64,000 nt of DNA from Paenibacillus humicus NBRC 102415 (lineage in GTDB: Bacteria; Bacillota; Bacilli; Paenibacillales; Paenibacillaceae), in the NCBI RefSeq assembly GCF_004000905.1, contig NZ_BIMD01000014.1, positions 42,573-106,572 of the forward strand, in the 5' to 3' direction. The position numbers and the translations under genes were made by a program. Each line of letters starts with the position of its first letter. The stretch's first letter is position 1. Shown here piece by piece: positions 15,763 to 23,936 of this stretch. Below the pieces are notes generated by a model that saw nothing but the letters and a program-made list of their open reading frames with translations, was not told the DNA's origin and did no database searches.

Positions 15763-16467
15763 TCAGGAAAGCCGCTTGATGGATGATGCCGTCTGGCCCC
15801 ATGCATGCCGGATCGCGTCGGGAAGCTCGGCCAGGCTGGAGATGACGGCATCGGGCATGACCGCGATGGATTCGTTCCAGGGCTGGCTCCGCTTGAGCCA
15901 TACGGCCCGCATCCCGCTGAGAAGAGCGCCTTCGACGTCGTTGACGGGATGATCCCCGACGAAGAGACCCTGCTCGGGATTGACGTCGAGCTCAGCCAGA
16001 GCCTGGGCGAATATGAGAGGAGACGGCTTCTTGATACCGGCCGACTCCGAGACGACGATGGAGCCGAACCAGCCCCGAATGCCCAGCTTGTCGATCTTGC
16101 CGTTCTGGATGTCGTCCCTGCCGTTCGTGACGATGCCGAGCCTATAATAGGGACGAAGCGCGGACAACAGCTCTTTCATTCCCTCCATCGGAACGGCGGA
16201 AGCCACATAGTGCGTCTGGTAGTATCGGTACAGCTCTTCCCATCCCGCCGCCGGCCTGCACGGAAGGCGCTGCAGTATTTCCCGGAACAATTGCGGTTTG
16301 TCCTTGTATCCGTCTTCATCCCATTCGACGACAGAGTCGATCCAGCTCCGGCGTTCCTCGCCTTCGGCATCGGCGTAATCCTCCGCCAGCCTGGTGGCAA
16401 AGCGGAGGAAAGCGGCCTGGCGGTCGAGCAGCGTGTTGTCCAGGTCAAACAGGATCGCGCGTATCAT
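15763..16467 (-). CDS. HAD-family hydrolase
   Basis: 234 residues from the ATG at 16467, which has GGAGG 8 bases upstream; the frame extends further but the earlier ATG is too close to the site. Motif I is FDLDNTLLD (nucleophile Asp), motif II is GIVTNG, motif III is the Lys in AGIKKPSP, and motif IV is FVGDHPVNDVEGA. The long helical cap between motifs I and II makes it a subfamily I phosphatase like YjjG/YfnB. Substrate unknown, probably a nucleotide or sugar phosphate. It follows the metallophosphatase gene with a short spacing, suggesting one transcript. Confidence 0.87.
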   Translation of the reverse strand: MIRAILFDLDNTLLDRQAAFLRFATRLAEDYADAEGEERRSWIDSVVEWDEDGYKDKPQLFREILQRLPCRPAAGWEELYRYYQTHYVASAVPMEGMKELLSALRPYYRLGIVTNGRDDIQNGKIDKLGIRGWFGSIVVSESAGIKKPSPLIFAQALAELDVNPEQGLFVGDHPVNDVEGALLSGMRAVWLKRSQPWNESIAVMPDAVISSLAELPDAIRHAWGQTASSIKRLS

Positions 16468-16484
16468 CGGCATCGCCTCCACTG

Positions 16485-17210
16485 TCAAATCGTTTTGCCG
16501 CGATAACGGCCGGTTCTCAGCTCCAGCGTATAAGCCTCGGTATCGGGCATGCCGGCCTCGACGGCCAGCCGAACCGCCTCCTCGATATCATACGGCACCC
16601 GGATCAGCTGCAAGGAGAACGGAGCCATGTCGTCCTCCTGCCGCGATCCCTCCAGAACCGCATAAGAAGCTTGGGTCATATCCAGCGGGTTGCCTACGCT
16701 GCCGCAATTGAACAGCAGCCGGCCGTCCAGATGCTGGGCATAGGCTTGGTGGATATCGCCGTATCCAAGCACATCGGCCCTCTCCGCCTCTCCAAGCGGA
16801 GGCTCGAACATCGCCAGCCTCGTCTCTTCGGAATCCCAAGGCTGCACGCGCTTATACACGCTTTCCGGAGAGGCATGGAGCAGTCGAATGAGTCTGCCGC
16901 TCCGCACATATTCCGCGGAAAAGGGAAGATCGGCCAAATAGCGGAGCCGTTCCTCCCCGAGACGGGTTTGATGCCACCGGATGAATTCGAGCTCGGATTT
17001 CTTGCTGATGAAGTCGTCCCAGTTCCCCTTGATGACGGCTTCGCAGCTGCTGCGGATCCTGTCGACGGCTTCAGCCGAGCCCGGCCCCTTGCCGATCAGA
17101 TCGCCCAAGCAGACGATCCGGCCGATTCCCCGTCTGGCGATGTCGCCGAGCACAGCCTCCAGCGCCGGCATATTGCCGTGGATATCCGAGATGATGGCGA
17201 TTCTGTCCAT
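16485..17210 (-). CDS. Calcineurin-like metallophosphoesterase
   Basis: 241 residues. The order of metal-binding motifs is IISDIHGN (D8xH10), CLGDLIGKGP (GD), GNWDD (GN[HWD]) and, near the end, GYGDIHQAYAQ with GSVGNPLD. This is the YfcE/DR1281-like single-domain phosphoesterase. The GNW in place of GNH[DE] is common in this subgroup. AGGAGG lies 9 bases before the ATG. The HAD gene starts inside or just after its end, so the two phosphatases are probably co-expressed. Substrate unknown. Confidence 0.85.
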   Translation of the reverse strand: MDRIAIISDIHGNMPALEAVLGDIARRGIGRIVCLGDLIGKGPGSAEAVDRIRSSCEAVIKGNWDDFISKKSELEFIRWHQTRLGEERLRYLADLPFSAEYVRSGRLIRLLHASPESVYKRVQPWDSEETRLAMFEPPLGEAERADVLGYGDIHQAYAQHLDGRLLFNCGSVGNPLDMTQASYAVLEGSRQEDDMAPFSLQLIRVPYDIEEAVRLAVEAGMPDTEAYTLELRTGRYRGKTI

Positions 17211-17284
17211 AAGGGCTTCCTCCTTGATGAAGCGCGCCTGATCTAATCTATGCCGATGGCGGATTCGGCATATCTATCCGCCGG

Positions 17285-18034
17285 TTATCGTCGGCGCCTT
17301 ATTTTGCCGGAGCTGCCGAACTTCGTCTTCGGCACGCTCTTGCGCGGAGACAGCCACGATCCGCTGCTGTCCGAGGAGGATCCGCTGCCCCGCTTGATCG
17401 TGCCTTTGCTTCCGCTCGAGGTCGTCGGATTGCGGTCGAAGAGGCCTCCGCTGTCGCTCGGACGATCCGTGACCTTGCCGCCTCGCTTGGTGATGAAGCC
17501 TTTTCCGGGCACGGTCAGAGGGGGCGCCATCTTTTTGTCCGACACGGTAGGCGTCCGGTACGAGCCGGTCGCCGGCTTGTAGACATCGCGGCCTGTATAC
17601 CCGCGGTATTTGCCGTAGCTCCCGATTGTGTCGAACAGCTGTCCGACCAGCACAGCTGTCAAGTAGCCTTCCAGGAAGGAAGGGTTGTAGTTCCGCTGTA
17701 TGAATTCCTTATTGTCGATCTCGATCAGCGTATCCCGGGGCTCGGCCGGATCCCTCTGCAGATGGTACCACTGGTCGGAATAGACGAGGAACATCCGCTC
17801 ATCGTCCGAATCCGACATCTGCTGAGGCTTCTTCTGCTCCGCCAGCCTCGCCGCGACTTCCGGAACGGTCTCGCCGGCAGCCCGGTACACATAGGATGTC
17901 TGGCCGCCTTCCTTGCTTACCGACACGAGCGGGTACTGATCGCTTACTCTGGGAGCTCCGCAGCCGCTGAGCAGCGATACGACCAGCGTCGCGGCCAGGA
18001 CCCACTTAAGGGCGTTCAACCACTTTTTGCCCAT
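17285..18034 (-). CDS. DUF4247 lipoprotein of the PspA operon
   Basis: 249 residues. A signal peptide ends in LLSGC with Cys25 as the lipidation site. The middle domain (YVYRAAGETVPEVAARLAE, FIQRNYNPSFLEGYL) matches DUF4247. The last 90 residues are rich in S, G, K and R and finish GKIRRRR, so they are probably disordered and cationic, able to contact wall or membrane anions. Fourth gene of a minus-strand operon with pspA, DUF350 and DUF4178; such clusters are linked to envelope stress. Confidence 0.78.
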   Translation of the reverse strand: MGKKWLNALKWVLAATLVVSLLSGCGAPRVSDQYPLVSVSKEGGQTSYVYRAAGETVPEVAARLAEQKKPQQMSDSDDERMFLVYSDQWYHLQRDPAEPRDTLIEIDNKEFIQRNYNPSFLEGYLTAVLVGQLFDTIGSYGKYRGYTGRDVYKPATGSYRTPTVSDKKMAPPLTVPGKGFITKRGGKVTDRPSDSGGLFDRNPTTSSGSKGTIKRGSGSSSDSSGSWLSPRKSVPKTKFGSSGKIRRRR

Positions 18035-18046
18035 CTGCTAGCCCTC

Positions 18047-18553
18047 CTAGCTTCCCCGCAGCACCTTCACGTCGGCCGTAAGGATCGATTCCCCTTCATA
18101 GAGAAGAATTCTCCCTTCCTGCCATTCGATGCGGAGCAGCCTGCGGTCGTCGGATTGGTACTGCCATACATGTAGCTCCCCCGCCGCCTGATGCGGCGAG
18201 CGGCCCGTCACCTGGACCGGCGACGAATAGTTCTCTTCCAGGTAATAGTCTCTTCCGTCCAATTCCATTGTGGAAGGGATTTCTTCCATGGAATCCATTC
18301 TTCCGTCCACCGGAGCATACAACGTATACTCGGTGCTCTGACGGTCTTCGATATGAAGATAGCGCAGCTCCGTCCCGTCCTGGAGGGACAGGAACGTTTC
18401 CTTGCGCCTGACGTTCTGCGTCTTGCCGATGACCTCATAGGTGACCAGAGACACCTCGCATATATCGCCGGGTCCCAGCGTGAGCACGCTCTTTTCAGGC
18501 TTGGGCGGCTCCGGCTTCCGGAGGATGCCCGAGATTCGTTTGAACAGGCTCAT
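18047..18553 (-). CDS. DUF4178 protein of the PspA operon
   Basis: 168 residues, cytoplasmic, beta-rich. LTLGPGDICEVSLVTYEVIGKTQNVRRKETFLSLQDG is the characteristic start of DUF4178, a Tudor/SH3-like fold, followed by LRYLHIEDRQS and YYLEENYSSPVQVTG. The family is strongly linked to PspA and to DUF350, and in some genomes to polyamine biosynthesis genes. Its role is unknown. It lies 12 bases upstream of the DUF4247 gene. Confidence 0.8.
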   Translation of the reverse strand: MSLFKRISGILRKPEPPKPEKSVLTLGPGDICEVSLVTYEVIGKTQNVRRKETFLSLQDGTELRYLHIEDRQSTEYTLYAPVDGRMDSMEEIPSTMELDGRDYYLEENYSSPVQVTGRSPHQAAGELHVWQYQSDDRRLLRIEWQEGRILLYEGESILTADVKVLRGS

Positions 18554-18591
18554 CTCCCGTTCCCCCTGTCTATAAGTTCCGTCCTTGTGCG

Positions 18592-19008
18592 TTACAGCGT
18601 AGAAGCGACAATCAGCGCCCCGGTGAGATGCAGCGAACCAGCCAGCAGCGCATGGGCGATTTTGCCGTCCTTCGTCCCCTCGTCGAGATGGAAGCCTCCA
18701 AAGCGGTCCAGCAGCCGGCGAACGACTAGCTCGATGATCAGCAGGATGACAAAGGATACGACCGACACGATCAACGCCTCGCCCAAGCTGTAAGAGGTGC
18801 GCACCGCTTGGGCGAGTATGTATCCTTGTGCAAATAATTTCATGATAAACCGAGTCGTCACCGCTACATTCCCCTTGCGCATCTCCGCAAGATCCTTATA
18901 GCGGGTCGTCAGCGAATCGACGGCCATCAGCAAGGCCAGAAGCAGAGCTCCGGCAGCCGTCCAGGCGAAAGTTCCGGTCAAAAGCCGGACAGCGGATTCA
19001 AGCGTCAT
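18592..19008 (-). CDS. DUF350 membrane protein of the PspA operon
   Basis: 138 residues with four membrane segments, in the arrangement of a DUF350 repeat pair: TFAWTAAGALLLALLMAVDSLTT, then FAQGYILAQAVRTSYSLGEALIVSVVSFVILLIIELVVRRLLD. The ILAQAV motif is typical. DUF350 proteins are small integral membrane proteins placed next to PspA/IM30 in many genomes. Function unknown; likely membrane scaffold of the stress complex. Second gene of the operon. Confidence 0.8.
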   Translation of the reverse strand: MTLESAVRLLTGTFAWTAAGALLLALLMAVDSLTTRYKDLAEMRKGNVAVTTRFIMKLFAQGYILAQAVRTSYSLGEALIVSVVSFVILLIIELVVRRLLDRFGGFHLDEGTKDGKIAHALLAGSLHLTGALIVASTL

Positions 19009-19073
19009 CAGAAGTTCCCCCGTTCATTAGATAAGGGGCGGCCGCGCCATGCGGCACGGCCTCCCCTTACAGC

Positions 19074-19739
19074 TTATTTTTCGTATTGCTTCAACAGGGC
19101 GGCCAGCTCATCCTCAACGGCCTTGTCCTTGCCCAGAGCCTCGAATTCCTCGTCGAGCGACTTGCCCTTGTCGTTCAGCACGTTGCTCGCCTCGGCTTGC
19201 GACTCCATCTGGAGCACCTTCTCCTCCATCCGCTTCAGTCCGGCCATTGCCGTATCGTTGCCGAAGCCGTTCATCGTACGGTTGATGTCCACTTGGGCTT
19301 TGGCCGCATTGGCGCGGGCTACGAGCGTCTCGCGCTTGCTCTTGAGGTCGGCCAGCTGCTTCTGCATCTGGCCGAGCTTCTCGCGCAGGTTGTCGGCGGA
19401 AGCCTTGTTGCTGTCGTAAGCGGTCTTGAATTCGTCGCGCTTAGCTTCCGCGGATTTCTTCTCTTCCAGAGCGCGGCGGGCCAGATCGACATTGCCGTTC
19501 TGGGCGGCGAGATGGGCCTGCTCGTTGCGCTTCTGCACGAGCGCTTCCTGCTCTTCATACTGCTTTTTGAATCTTTTTTCAAGCGCGATCTGGGCGGCGA
19601 CCGCCTTCTCGGCATCCTCCAGATCGTCGGCCATGTCACGGATGTATTGATCGGTCATTTTCACCGGATCCTCGGCTTTTTCAATCAGGGAGTACACATT
19701 GGAGAGCGTCAGGTCGCGAAGTCGTTTGAACAGGGACAT
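19074..19739 (-). CDS. pspA: PspA/IM30-family membrane-stress protein
   Basis: 221 residues, almost entirely helical. It begins MSLFKRLRDLTLSNVYSLIEKAEDPVKMTDQYIRDM, the amphipathic helix that binds stressed membranes, then long coiled coils (LEKRFKKQYEEQEALVQKRNEQAHLA). PspA assembles ESCRT-III-like rods that seal the membrane. AAGGAGG lies about 10 bases before the ATG. It is the first gene of the operon with DUF350, DUF4178 and DUF4247, so its expression sets that of the rest. Confidence 0.9.
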   Translation of the reverse strand: MSLFKRLRDLTLSNVYSLIEKAEDPVKMTDQYIRDMADDLEDAEKAVAAQIALEKRFKKQYEEQEALVQKRNEQAHLAAQNGNVDLARRALEEKKSAEAKRDEFKTAYDSNKASADNLREKLGQMQKQLADLKSKRETLVARANAAKAQVDINRTMNGFGNDTAMAGLKRMEEKVLQMESQAEASNVLNDKGKSLDEEFEALGKDKAVEDELAALLKQYEK

Positions 19740-19956
19740 GGTTTGTTTTCCTCCTTGGGTCGGTTCTGAATGGAATCGGCATCAGCATAGTTAGCTAGTA
19801 AGAAGCTCTGAACCGAGTTTTTTCTGCCGTTGAATCTACATACGGCGCAGCGGCAGGAAGGTTTCTTCCGCACCGCCTTTTTTTGCATGGATTAGAGCAT
19901 GCGCCGTCAGGGTACAACTGTGGTAAAAGCTTCAACCGTTAATGGGGGTCTGCCGG

Positions 19957-21036
19957 GTGAAAATCGGACGTTTTTATCAAATCTGCATCAGCATCATTCT
20001 CGTGCTGCTCATCTTGTACCTGATGTCCAAGCTGGACTTCGTCTATCGTCCGGTGCTGCTTGCATTCAACATGCTCCTGCTGCCGTTTGTCGTGTCCTTC
20101 TTCTTCTATTACCTGTTCAGGCCGCTCGTCACCCAGCTCCACAAGTGGAACCTGCCCAAGTGGCTGGCCGTGCTGCTGCTGTTCATCCTGATCTTCTCCG
20201 TCTTCGCTCTGCTGATTGTGCTCGTATGGCCGCCTCTGCAGTCCCAGACACAGGAATTCTTGAACAACCTGCCCGCCTTGGCTTCCGCCGTTCAGGACCA
20301 GATCGACTACCTGCAGCAGCAGAGCATCGCGGGCTTCAGCCTGAAGGAGCTTGATCTGACGACCAAGGTGTCGACCTATCTGGAGCAGTTCATCAACTAC
20401 GCTTCCACTTATCTCCAGGGTGCCGTGTCGATCGTGACTACGGTGTTCCTCGTCGTCGGCACGGTGCCGGTCCTCCTCTACTATATGCTGAAGGAAGACC
20501 GGAAAGGCTATACGTCGTTCGTCCGGTTCTCTCCGGCCAAATACCGCAGCGATGCCATCGAAATCTTCAACTCCATCGACAAGATGCTCAGCGAGTTCGT
20601 CATCGGGCGGGTCGTCTGCTGCCTTGCGCTCGGCGCTTTCTGCTACATCGGCTTTTTGATCGTAGACCTGCCGTATTCGCTGCTGCTGGCGATTTTTGTC
20701 GGCTCCATGAACATGATTCCCTATATCGGCTCCATTATCGGCGCGGTGCCATGCATTCTGATCGCCTTCACCGATTCCTTCTCGTCCGCCGTATGGGTTC
20801 TCGTCATCATCCTGATCGCCCAGCAGCTGGAAGGCAACCTGATCTCCCCGTTCGTCTACGGGCGGACGATGGACATCCACCCGCTCACCACGATCGTCGT
20901 CGTGCTGATCGCCGGGGCGGTCAGCGGCATCGTCGGCGTCATGATTTCCATTCCCGTCTACATGATGGCCAAAATCATCATCCTGCAGATCGCGGAGCAT
21001 TACGAGAAGAGATCTCAGCCGGAAGGCTCTCCTTGA
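19957..21036 (+). CDS. AI-2E/YdiK-family permease
   Basis: 359 residues from a GTG at 19957, behind a weak GGGGGT; an ATG at 19942 is the alternative. It has about seven membrane segments and the family's long central soluble loop (PPLQSQTQEFLNNLPALASAV). Conserved pieces are VGSMNMIPYIGSIIGAVPCILIA and QQLEGNLISPFVYGRTMDIHPLTTI, shared by AI-2E exporters and by sodium/proton antiporters of the same family. Substrate cannot be read. The last four codons and stop fall in a tandem repeat, with a terminator 155 bases on. Confidence 0.87.
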   Translation: MKIGRFYQICISIILVLLILYLMSKLDFVYRPVLLAFNMLLLPFVVSFFFYYLFRPLVTQLHKWNLPKWLAVLLLFILIFSVFALLIVLVWPPLQSQTQEFLNNLPALASAVQDQIDYLQQQSIAGFSLKELDLTTKVSTYLEQFINYASTYLQGAVSIVTTVFLVVGTVPVLLYYMLKEDRKGYTSFVRFSPAKYRSDAIEIFNSIDKMLSEFVIGRVVCCLALGAFCYIGFLIVDLPYSLLLAIFVGSMNMIPYIGSIIGAVPCILIAFTDSFSSAVWVLVIILIAQQLEGNLISPFVYGRTMDIHPLTTIVVVLIAGAVSGIVGVMISIPVYMMAKIIILQIAEHYEKRSQPEGSP

Positions 21037-21106
21037 GTACGAAGGGAGGCTCGGCCGGAAGGCTCTCCTTGAGTACGAAGGGAGGCTCGGCCGGAAGGCT
21101 CTCCTT
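21018..21106. repeat. 36-base tandem repeat (2.5 units) over a stop codon
   Basis: Units at 21018-21053 and 21054-21089 are identical (GCCGGAAGGCTCTCCTTGAG and onward), and a third begins at 21090 but ends after 17 bases. The first unit contains the permease's last codons (EGSP) and stop; the others lie in the 3' untranslated region. Confidence 0.85.
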
Positions 21107-21190
21107 GCTTTGGGAGCCGACTACGACAAGCTTGAAGCCTGCCTCTCCTTCAGCGGAGCCCGCTCGTTCCGTCCATTGGCATTTGCAAGC

Positions 21191-21216
21191 AGCCGCCTGT
21201 ACCCAGGCGGCTTTTG
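21191..21216 (+). terminator. Intrinsic terminator of the permease gene
   Basis: AGCCGCCTG pairs with CAGGCGGCT and is followed by TTT on the plus strand. Confidence 0.65.
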
Positions 21217-21261
21217 AGCTTGCGGACGCAGCCGCATCAGGCGGCTGTCCCCGAGTCCGAA

Positions 21262-22026
21262 TCACTCCGGCGGCAGCCAGGTAATCTCTTCGACGGTCCA
21301 AGATGTGCCGCTGTAAGCCGCGTCGATTCCGATCTCGCGTGCGAATCTTCTCGGAATTCTCTTCACCGGAAGCGAGGTCGTCAGCTCCCGCTTCAGCACG
21401 GGAGCCGAGAACCGCACCGCGCCGGGCCCTTCCCAGCCAGCGGACAAAATGTCCCTGTCCGGAAACAGCTTGCGGGAAGCGCCGAACCCTGCCCGGTACC
21501 ACGGATGCTCCTGATCCTTCGGCGTGCCGGGATCATTGAGGCAAGCGTACAGCGACAGGCTGTCAAACAGCTGCAGCCGCGCCATATCCAGCGCGGCCTC
21601 TTCCGCACTCGCACGCATATTCATGCGGATCCGCCTTTGCCTTACCTCCTCATGCTTGCGGAAGCCATCGACCTGCGCGCCTTCGAACCCTTCGAAAAAT
21701 GCGGTGTAGAACAAGCTGATCAATAGCCCCGCATAAGGACATACAGCCTCCGCCTCTTGTATGCCTCTCCGGTAGTAGGCCATCTTGGGCAGGAGAGGAT
21801 AATCCTCGAATGCGAACGGCCTGCCGGCGGCGTCATTCCAGATCGGGGTCTCGTCCAGCTCGATCCAGCCGCGGTCATGCTGCTCGATCGCATACAGCCG
21901 CTCCGCGGAAAACCTTCCGATCGGCAAAAAGCTGTCGCACGCCGCTCTTGCCAGCGCCGCCGACAATGCGGCATGGTCATGCTGGCGGATCAGGACGAAC
22001 TCTTCTTCCATTTCCCGAATGATCAG
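21262..22026 (-). CDS. DUF3891 protein, probable CTG start
   Basis: 254 residues if begun at the CTG at 22026, which reads LIIREMEEEFVLIRQHDHA, matching the family's MIIRE start; GGGAGG lies 8 bases before it. The only upstream candidate is a GTG inside that ribosome site, and the first ATG is five codons later with no site. DUF3891 proteins have conserved His and Asp residues in a helical bundle (QHDHAALS, EQHDRGWIELD) that look like a metal-binding HD-like site. Function unknown. Stand-alone gene. Confidence 0.75.
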   Translation of the reverse strand: MIIREMEEEFVLIRQHDHAALSAALARAACDSFLPIGRFSAERLYAIEQHDRGWIELDETPIWNDAAGRPFAFEDYPLLPKMAYYRRGIQEAEAVCPYAGLLISLFYTAFFEGFEGAQVDGFRKHEEVRQRRIRMNMRASAEEAALDMARLQLFDSLSLYACLNDPGTPKDQEHPWYRAGFGASRKLFPDRDILSAGWEGPGAVRFSAPVLKRELTTSLPVKRIPRRFAREIGIDAAYSGTSWTVEEITWLPPE

Positions 22027-22195
22027 GGCAAACACCTCCCTACTCAGCTTAAAAACCAGCTATTGAACGGCTTCTTGCTGCCAGCCCTGTATGCCTCCCA
22101 CTTTACCACATCCGCCAAGGGATGGAAAAGTCTGCAACTTCAAGCTTCCGCTTGCCGTCTTAAGGATAAAATCGTACCCGGAGAGGAGCGGCATA

Positions 22196-23512
22196 ATGCC
22201 AATCAGACGAAAGGCCCGGATGTCCGCGGTTGTCCTCCTCGGCACGTCCATGCTCATGGCCGGCTGCGGAATGTCTGCCCAAGACAAGGAAGCGAAAGCG
22301 GAGAAAGAGTTCCGCAAGCAGTCCAGCCGCATCCAGAATCAGGAGCAGGCGCGGTCAGAGGCGGCTCTCAAGCTGAATGAGCCTTATGTGCAGGCAGCCG
22401 ATGCCTTCGGGCTGTCGCTGTTCCGCGAGCTGGCCAAGACGGACAGGGACAAGAACATCGTCCTCTCTCCATACAGCGTCTCGGAGGCTCTCGGAATGGC
22501 TTGGAGCGGAGGCGGCGGCGGGACCAAGGCGGAAATGGCGAAAGCGCTTGGCTGGAACGGCTCTCATCCGGACGAGATCGCGGCCGGCTCAAAAAAGCTT
22601 CGTTCCTATCTCCGCCTTCCGGCGGAGGGCATCAAGCTCAAGGCGTCGAATTCCTTCTGGTATCAGAAAGGCCTGCATCTCCTTGAGCCTTATGAAGCCG
22701 CGCTCAAGAACAGCTATGAGGCCGACCTGCAGGCCGTCGACATGCCTTCGCCCAAAACGGTCAAGGCTTTGAACGAATGGGTCTCCAAGCATACCGAGGG
22801 GATGATCGAATCCGTCTTTGATCCCTCCCAAACGCTGAATCCGGATGATCGCGCCATCATGATGAACGCCGTTTATTTCAAAGGGGCCTGGAAGGATGAA
22901 TTCGACCCTGTCCGGACAAAGCCGGAGCCGTTCCACACGATGGACGGGAATGTTCAAAAGGTCCCGATGATGCAGAGATCCGGTTCTTATGCGCATGTGA
23001 AGACGGAACGCCTGGAAGCGGTCCGGATTCCGTATCTTCAGGACAAGCTCGACCTGCTCGTCGTCGTGCCGCAGAGTGGGCTCGGCGTTCCGGATATTGT
23101 CGCCGATCTAGAGCGGTACGGGGTTTGGAAGGACGAGCTGGCTCTCTCCCCGGGATCCGTCGCGCTTCCGAGGTTCAAGGCATCTTATAAGGCCGATCTG
23201 ATTCCGGTCATGAAAACTTTCGGCGTGCAGGACGCCTTCTCGAGCGGAACATCGGATTTCACCGGCATGTTTGAGCCTTCCGCCCTTTCTTCCGGCCTTT
23301 TTATCAATCTCATCCAGCATCAGGCTGTCCTCGAGGTCAATGAAAAAGGAACCGAAGCGGCAGCCGTTACTGCGCTCGGAATGGCCGGCTCGAGCGCTCC
23401 CTCCGATCCTTTCTCGTTCCGAGCAGACCGCCCGTTCTTTTATGCCGTCGAAGACACGACCTCGGGGATGTGGCTGTTCCTCGGCGCCATCAACGATCCT
23501 CTCGCAGCGTAA
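22196..23512 (+). CDS. Serpin lipoprotein (protease inhibitor)
   Basis: 438 residues from the ATG at 22196 (GAGGAG upstream). A signal peptide with lipobox LMAGC (Cys24) predicts a surface-anchored protein. The rest is a full serpin: NIVLSPYSVSEALGMAWSG, NSFWYQKG, AIMMNAVYFKGAWKDEFD, and near the end the reactive-loop hinge VNEKGTEAAAVTALGMAG followed by DRPFFYAVEDTTSGMWLFLGAINDP. The hinge is rich in small residues, as needed for loop insertion, so an inhibitory serpin is likely. The bait residues after AVTALG suggest a target accepting small or hydrophobic P1 residues, but this is inference. Serpins are uncommon in bacteria. Confidence 0.92.
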   Translation: MPIRRKARMSAVVLLGTSMLMAGCGMSAQDKEAKAEKEFRKQSSRIQNQEQARSEAALKLNEPYVQAADAFGLSLFRELAKTDRDKNIVLSPYSVSEALGMAWSGGGGGTKAEMAKALGWNGSHPDEIAAGSKKLRSYLRLPAEGIKLKASNSFWYQKGLHLLEPYEAALKNSYEADLQAVDMPSPKTVKALNEWVSKHTEGMIESVFDPSQTLNPDDRAIMMNAVYFKGAWKDEFDPVRTKPEPFHTMDGNVQKVPMMQRSGSYAHVKTERLEAVRIPYLQDKLDLLVVVPQSGLGVPDIVADLERYGVWKDELALSPGSVALPRFKASYKADLIPVMKTFGVQDAFSSGTSDFTGMFEPSALSSGLFINLIQHQAVLEVNEKGTEAAAVTALGMAGSSAPSDPFSFRADRPFFYAVEDTTSGMWLFLGAINDPLAA

Positions 23513-23519
23513 GTGCCGT

Positions 23520-23714
23520 TCAGGCTTCCCCTCGACCGGGAGGCCTGCCGCGGGTTTCCATGATATCGATGATCCTTCCGATTCCAGTGAGCAGCAATCC
23601 CCCTATCAGGCATGCCAAAAAGCTGATATAGATATAGTCGCCGGCAATGCTGAAGCTGAACGCGCTTCCGAATACGGCGATCAGAATGCCTGCGATCATC
23701 AAATATAAACCCAT
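23520..23714 (-). CDS. Small membrane protein (64 aa)
   Basis: Started at the ATG at 23714, six bases after AGGAGG; a nearer ATG lies inside the site. Two hydrophobic segments, YLMIAGILIAVFGSAFSF and YIYISFLACLIGGLLLTGIGRI, are joined by a short polar turn, and the tail is basic. No family recognised. It is convergent with the serpin gene, with seven bases between the stops. Confidence 0.6.
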   Translation of the reverse strand: MGLYLMIAGILIAVFGSAFSFSIAGDYIYISFLACLIGGLLLTGIGRIIDIMETRGRPPGRGEA

Positions 23715-23801
23715 CCGCATCCTCCTTTTGTTGCGTTTTGTTCCGATATGACCACAAAAAGATTGCCATTAAGCCTCATAGCCGATACAATGGGAACAAA
23801 T

Positions 23802-23823
23802 AAAGTTTAAGGGCTTTAACTTT
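23802..23823 (+). promoter_or_regulatory. LacI-type operator 1
   Basis: AAAGTTTAAG-GG-CTTTAACTTT, an inverted repeat with 9 of 10 half-site bases matched. It lies 114 bases upstream of the regulator's ATG and closely resembles the second operator 70 bases downstream. Confidence 0.65.
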
Positions 23824-23871
23824 GGTTCAACCCCGTTTCGGCTTTGCAAACCGCAAAATTTTTTTTCGTCA

Positions 23872-23893
23872 AAAGTTTAAGCGTTATAACTTT
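23872..23893 (+). promoter_or_regulatory. LacI-type operator 2
   Basis: AAAGTTTAAG-CG-TTATAACTTT, with the central CG typical of LacI-family sites and half-site AAAGTT. Same 22-base length as operator 1 and 44 bases before the lacI-type start, so autoregulation with looping is likely. Confidence 0.65.
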
Positions 23894-23936
23894 CGAATTT
23901 GCCGCACCAAGGAAACCTACTGAGGGGGCACGGCTC

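Noticed and set aside
19939..21000. A long minus-strand frame opposite the AI-2E permease
   Set aside because: It is a D/H/Q-rich shadow of a membrane protein gene.
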